A stretch of 21,652 nucleotides of DNA from a virus. The DNA lies in the IMG/VR virus record IMGVR_UViG_3300034072_001404, positions 1 through 21,652 of that record; one strand, written 5' to 3'. Each line of letters opens with the position of its first letter. The first letter of the stretch is position 1. Below the pieces are notes generated by a model, which saw only the letters and a list, made by a program, of their open reading frames with translations, was not told the origin of the DNA and searched no databases. Shown here in pieces: positions 18,146 to 21,652 of the stretch. The position numbers and the translations under genes were made by a program.

Positions 18146-20163
18146 CCGAACGCCTGCTGTTCTTCGACACCGAAACGTTCTGCCAGACCCCGATACAGGT
18201 CGGCACGCACCGCTACGCCGAGGATGTCGAGATCATCGTCGCGTCGTGGGCGGTCGGCATGTTCGGCCCGGTCAAGGTCGCCGACCTCACCGACGATGAC
18301 GGTATCGGATGCAAGCCACTGCCCGACGAACTCGTCGAGTTGCTGCGCGACCCCGGCGTGACGATCATCGGCCATAACTTCGGCAACTTCGACCGTACCG
18401 TCCTGCGCCACGCCATCGGCACCGAGATCGCGCCGGAGCGGATCATCGACACGATGGTTCAGGCGATGTCGCACGGCCTGCCGGGCGGGTTGGAGAAGCT
18501 GGGCGACATCTTCGGGGTCAGCGAGGCCGACGCCAAGATGAAAGAGGGCAAGGACCTTATCAAGCTGTTCTGCAAGCCCATGCCGAAGAACCAGACGATC
18601 CGACGCGCGACCAAGGTGACGCACCCCGACGAGTGGGCGATCTTCCTGCGCTACGCCGGGTCCGACATCTCTTCGATGCGACACATTTTCTATCACATGC
18701 CAAAGTGGAACTACCCCGGCGTCAGCACCGGCAACCGGCTTGCGCCGGAGCGCGCGCTCTGGTGCCTCGACCAGCGCATTAACGACCGGGGGTTCGCCGT
18801 CGACACCGATCTGGCACGCGCGGCGGTCGAAGCCGTCAACGCCGACCAGAAGGTCCTGAACGACCGCACCGACACCATAACCGGGGGCGACGTGGCCCGC
18901 GCGACGCAGCGCGACCGCCTGCTGAAGCACCTGCTCGCCGAGTGGGGCGTCGACCTGCCCGACATGACCAAGACCACGCTGGAGCGCCGGGTCAACGACG
19001 AGAACCTGCCAGACCCGGTCCGCGAACTGATCGCGATCCGGCTCGAAGCGTCGCAGACCAGCACGTCGAAGTACAACGCGTTGGTGAAGGGCGTCAGCGC
19101 CGACGGCAGGCTGCGCGGCACACTCCAGTTCTGCGGGGCCTCACGCACCGGCCGCTGGGCCGGTCGCGTGTTCCAGCCCCAGAACCTGCCCCGGCCCGAT
19201 ATGCCCGCCGACGAGATCGAGATGGGTATCGAGGCGCTGAAGGGCGGCTATGCCGACGTGATGTTCGACAGCCGTATCTCGCTGGCGAGCAACGCGATCC
19301 GGGGCTGCATCATCGCACCGCCCGACAAGAAATTGGTCATCGCCGACCTGTCCAATATCGAGGGCCGCGTTCTCGCGTGGCTGGCGGGTGAGGAATGGAA
19401 GCTTCAGGCGTTCCGCGATTACGACCGGGGCGAAGGCCCCGACCTGTATCTCGTCACGGCTGGCAACGTGCTCGGCAAGGCCCCGGGCGAGGTCACTAAG
19501 GACGAGCGCCAGTCGCACGGAAAAGTGCCGGAACTTGCATGTGGTTATCAAGGCAGCATCGGTGCGTTCGCGTCGATGGCGGCGCTGTACGGCATGGACA
19601 TCCCCGAGTGGCAGGTCGCCGAGATCGTCGACGGCTGGCGCGACAAGAACCAGAAGATCGTCAACTTCTGGTGGCAGCTTCAGGACGCGGCTATCGAGAC
19701 CACGCTGACGGGTCAGGAGACCCGGGTGGGCCGGTACATCCGCTTCACCAAGGTCGGCAACTGGTTGCGCGCTCACCTGCCCAGCGGACGCGTGCTGTGC
19801 TACGCCGACGCGCGGATGATCGAGGACCCCCGGTTCAAGGGGCGGCAGACGCTCTCGTACATGGGGCTGAACAGCTACACCAAGCGGTTCGAGCGCCTGA
19901 CGACCTACGGCGGCAAATGGGCCGAGCAACTCACGCAGGCGACTGCCCGCGATGTCATGGCGCATGGGATGCTGCTCGCCGAGGACAATGGCTACCCGAT
20001 TATTTTAACCGTGCATGACGAGTTGCTGACGGAGACGCTTGACACGCCTAACTATTCGGTTAGTGTGCTGTCGCGGCTGATGTCGCGCACCCCCGACTGG
20101 GCCGATGACCGGTTACCGTTGGCGGCTGCGGGCTTCGAGACGTACAGATACCGGAAAGGGTAG
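18142..20163 (+). CDS. Phage family A DNA polymerase with 3'-5' exonuclease
   Basis: 673 aa. The exonuclease domain (about 1-190) has DTET (Asp9, Glu11), GHNFGNFD (77-84, Asp84) and YAGSD (171-175), all acids kept. The polymerase domain has motif A ADLSNIEGR (401-409, Asp402, Glu407), a motif B region KVPELACGYQG (461-471) and motif C VHDEL (624-628, Asp626). This is the phage form, lacking the 5' nuclease of bacterial Pol I. No thioredoxin-binding insert was identified. It overlaps the HTH gene by ATGA. A second promoter with the shared dyad lies inside its 3' end, where the coding sequence is AT-rich and uses a TTA leucine codon just upstream. Confidence 0.95.
   Translation: MTERLLFFDTETFCQTPIQVGTHRYAEDVEIIVASWAVGMFGPVKVADLTDDDGIGCKPLPDELVELLRDPGVTIIGHNFGNFDRTVLRHAIGTEIAPERIIDTMVQAMSHGLPGGLEKLGDIFGVSEADAKMKEGKDLIKLFCKPMPKNQTIRRATKVTHPDEWAIFLRYAGSDISSMRHIFYHMPKWNYPGVSTGNRLAPERALWCLDQRINDRGFAVDTDLARAAVEAVNADQKVLNDRTDTITGGDVARATQRDRLLKHLLAEWGVDLPDMTKTTLERRVNDENLPDPVRELIAIRLEASQTSTSKYNALVKGVSADGRLRGTLQFCGASRTGRWAGRVFQPQNLPRPDMPADEIEMGIEALKGGYADVMFDSRISLASNAIRGCIIAPPDKKLVIADLSNIEGRVLAWLAGEEWKLQAFRDYDRGEGPDLYLVTAGNVLGKAPGEVTKDERQSHGKVPELACGYQGSIGAFASMAALYGMDIPEWQVAEIVDGWRDKNQKIVNFWWQLQDAAIETTLTGQETRVGRYIRFTKVGNWLRAHLPSGRVLCYADARMIEDPRFKGRQTLSYMGLNSYTKRFERLTTYGGKWAEQLTQATARDVMAHGMLLAEDNGYPIILTVHDELLTETLDTPNYSVSVLSRLMSRTPDWADDRLPLAAAGFETYRYRKG
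20039..20066 (+). promoter_or_regulatory. Intragenic promoter with CTAAC-N6-GTTAG operator (P3)
   Basis: TTGACA at 20039-20044, 16-base spacer, TAGTGT at 20061-20066. Dyad CTAAC (20048-20052)-N6-GTTAG (20059-20063), arranged almost as in P2. It lies in the last 125 bases of the polymerase gene and would drive the 20167, VRR-NUC and SNF2 genes. Confidence 0.6.
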
Positions 20164-20166
20164 AGC

Positions 20167-20463
20167 ATGATCCGCTGGCACGCCGGGTTGCTGGTGAAGG
20201 ACGGCAACGACATCAAGCAGAGCATCCGCAACGCAAGGGAAAGATCAATTATGGCCCTCACCGAGAAAGACCGCAACGACCGCGTCGACCAGATCATGGC
20301 GGCGGTCGATCACCTGTTCACCGCCCGGCTGGCGGTCGAGAACATTGCGCAGCGCCCCGACGGGCCGGACGCGCCGACGCAGGCAGAAGTCGATGCGGCC
20401 GAAGCCGAACTCGACGAAGCCAAGGCCGAACTCCGGCGTGTCCTGCTCTACGCGGTGCGCTGA
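20167..20463 (+). CDS. Small acidic helical protein
   Basis: 98 aa from ATG 20167, with GGAAAGGG 6 bases upstream. A second good start at 20251 (AAGGGA upstream) would give 70 aa: MALTEKDRNDRVDQIMAAVD and later AEVDAAEAELDEAKAELRRV, a coiled coil. The first 28 residues (MIRWHAGLLVKDGNDIKQSI) may belong to a separate peptide or an extended form. No known function. Confidence 0.6.
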   Translation: MIRWHAGLLVKDGNDIKQSIRNARERSIMALTEKDRNDRVDQIMAAVDHLFTARLAVENIAQRPDGPDAPTQAEVDAAEAELDEAKAELRRVLLYAVR

Positions 20464-20464
20464 C

Positions 20465-20785
20465 ATGCAGAACCACTACATGGTCCGCGAGAGCACGGTC
20501 GAGGATTACCTCGTCAGCCGCGTCGCTGAAACCGGGGGGTTCACTCGCAAGCTGCAATGGATCGGCCGACGCGGTGCGCCGGACCGGCTCTGCGGCTGGC
20601 CTGCGGTCGTGCTGGAGAAGATGGGTGTACACGCTCTCGTCGAACTGAAGCGCCCCAAGGGGCCGACCGCCGAGGCGCACCAGAAGAGGGAGCACAAGCG
20701 GCTGCGCGCAATCGGGTTCAAGGTTTACATCTGCCACGACAAGGTCGACGTGGACAGGTTCATTCTGGAGATGACGACGAGATGA
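20465..20785 (+). CDS. VRR-NUC domain nuclease
   Basis: 106 aa from ATG 20465, chosen because it follows the previous stop by one base; a longer frame overlaps that gene. Motifs: RESTVEDYL (N-terminal Glu), RGAPDR (Asp about 37), LVELKRPKG (Glu-Leu-Lys) and EAHQKREHKRLRAIGFKVYI with HQ, then the closing D.VDRFI. This is the PD-(D/E)XK order of stand-alone phage VRR-NUC proteins (G.PDR...vELK..kG..s..Q......l...G..v). These are thought to nick or resolve branched DNA and are often coupled to an SNF2-type helicase, as here (ATGA overlap). Confidence 0.9.
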   Translation: MQNHYMVRESTVEDYLVSRVAETGGFTRKLQWIGRRGAPDRLCGWPAVVLEKMGVHALVELKRPKGPTAEAHQKREHKRLRAIGFKVYICHDKVDVDRFILEMTTR

Positions 20786-21652
20786 AAACCTTCGTCCCCC
20801 GGCCATGGCAACCGCCGATGATCGAGCACATGCTGACGCACCCCCGGTGCGCCGTGTGGGCCAAGATGGGTGCGGGCAAGACCGCCTCGACGCTTGCGGC
20901 GGCGAAGTCATTCGGCATGTTCGACGCGTTCCCCGTGCTGATACTCGGCCCGAAGCGCGTGGCGCGCAACGTCTGGCCGTCAGAGCCGGGTGAGTGGTCC
21001 GATTTCCAGCACATGCGCGTCGTCAGCATCGAAGGTACGCAGACCGAACGCTTCGCCGCGCTGGCGCAGAAGTCGGACTTCTACTCGACCAACTACGAGC
21101 AGTTGCCGTGGTTGGTGAACCATCTCGGTATCAAGAACTGGCCGTTCAAGACGATCATCGCCGACGAGGCGACCCGACTGAAGGGCTTCCGACTGCGCAA
21201 CGGCGGGCAGCGAACCGCTGCGCTGGCGAAGATTATCTCGCGCACCGAGCGGTTCATCGAACTGACCGGCACGCCGTCACCGAACGGGTTGAAGGACCTC
21301 TGGGGTCAGTTCTGGTTTCTCGACGGCGGCGAGCGTCTGGGCCGGACGCACGAGGCGTTCAAGGACCGCTGGTTCAAGCCATCGAAGTCAGGCTACGGCA
21401 TCGAGCCGTTCCCATTTGCGCAGGAGCAGATACAGGCCCTCGTCGCCGATCTGGCGATCACCATCGACCCGTGGGACTTCCTGCCGGAAGATCAGAAGCG
21501 CCTGCCGGTCGAGAAGGACATCGTCGTCGAACTGCCCCCGGCCGCGCGCCGGATGTACGACGAGATGGAGCGCAAGATGTATCTGGAGATCGGGCACGCG
21601 TTGGGCACGCACGAGATCGAGGCCGTCAACGCCGCGTCGAGGACCCTGAAGT
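20782..21652 (+). CDS. SNF2-type DEAD/DEAH helicase, partial
   Basis: 290 codons to the right edge. Residues 1-30 are an N-terminal Q-motif-like part (MKTFVPRPWQPPMIEHML). Motif I is AKMGAGKTAS, motif II is ADEATRLKG (DEAx), and motif III is ELTGTPSPNGLKDLWGQFWF. These are SNF2/Swi2-like ATPase features shared by phage helicases paired with VRR-NUC. The C-terminal RecA lobe is only starting (LPPAARRMYDEMERKMY) and lies mostly outside the window. A role in remodelling DNA at forks is inferred from neighbours. Confidence 0.9.
   Translation, partial: MKTFVPRPWQPPMIEHMLTHPRCAVWAKMGAGKTASTLAAAKSFGMFDAFPVLILGPKRVARNVWPSEPGEWSDFQHMRVVSIEGTQTERFAALAQKSDFYSTNYEQLPWLVNHLGIKNWPFKTIIADEATRLKGFRLRNGGQRTAALAKIISRTERFIELTGTPSPNGLKDLWGQFWFLDGGERLGRTHEAFKDRWFKPSKSGYGIEPFPFAQEQIQALVADLAITIDPWDFLPEDQKRLPVEKDIVVELPPAARRMYDEMERKMYLEIGHALGTHEIEAVNAASRTLK

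Noticed and set aside
1-21652. CRISPR arrays, insertion sequences, tRNA or rRNA genes
   Set aside because: No regularly spaced repeats, transposase genes or RNA-gene folds were seen by reading both strands.

Overview
The window is a high-GC tailed-phage genome segment (virion or prophage). A T7-type head-tail connector, the terminase pair, a family A DNA polymerase and a DUF2800/DUF2815/VRR-NUC/SNF2 module mark it as a phage replication and packaging region. Codon use, TTGAC-type promoters and gene style suggest an alphaproteobacterial host, perhaps a sphingomonad or rhizobial relative; that host guess is inference. No integrase, tRNA, rRNA, IS element or CRISPR array was seen.

Layout. (1) 1-5020, leftward packaging block, in transcription order: small terminase, large terminase (TerL), a 63-aa basic protein, a DUF3307-like membrane protein and the portal/head-tail connector, which runs off the left edge. 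(2) 5021-5360, an AT-rich repeat-bearing divergent region: bidirectional control and possibly an origin. (3) 5361-10529, rightward accessory/early block of ten mostly unnamed small proteins, including a degenerate HNH-fold protein, a coiled coil, a 54-aa zinc-finger protein and a SprT-like metalloprotease; it closes at a strong terminator. (4) 10836-14231, leftward block: XF1762-like GNAT, two small proteins, a YdaS/Cro-like DNA-binding protein and a primase-polymerase/VapE-type helicase. (5) 14477 to the right edge, rightward replication block: three small proteins, DUF2800 RecB/Cas4-like nuclease, DUF2815 ssDNA-binding protein, two small proteins, DNA polymerase A, a small protein, VRR-NUC nuclease and an SNF2-type helicase that runs off the right edge.

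The most striking feature is in TerL. Its Walker B motif is split by a 318-codon in-frame intein (3126-4079). The slot between the intein's N- and C-terminal splicing motifs, where an endonuclease domain normally sits, holds a complete HNH homing endonuclease gene on the OPPOSITE strand (3191-3934, +). The terminase frame stays open right through the antisense of that gene. A sigma70-like promoter for the HNH gene (TTGATA-16-TATAGT) lies antisense to the codons for the intein's C-terminal splicing motif.

Regulation also looks unusually organised. Four rightward promoters carry a shared CTAAC-N6-GTT dyad between -35 and -10, and a fifth, leftward one has a close variant. Many genes share one of two ribosome-binding cassettes. 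A candidate small RNA upstream of the replication block has a 12-nt stretch exactly complementary to the commoner cassette. Several leaders and gene junctions carry conserved hairpins, and six proteins share the C-terminus (L)FD.
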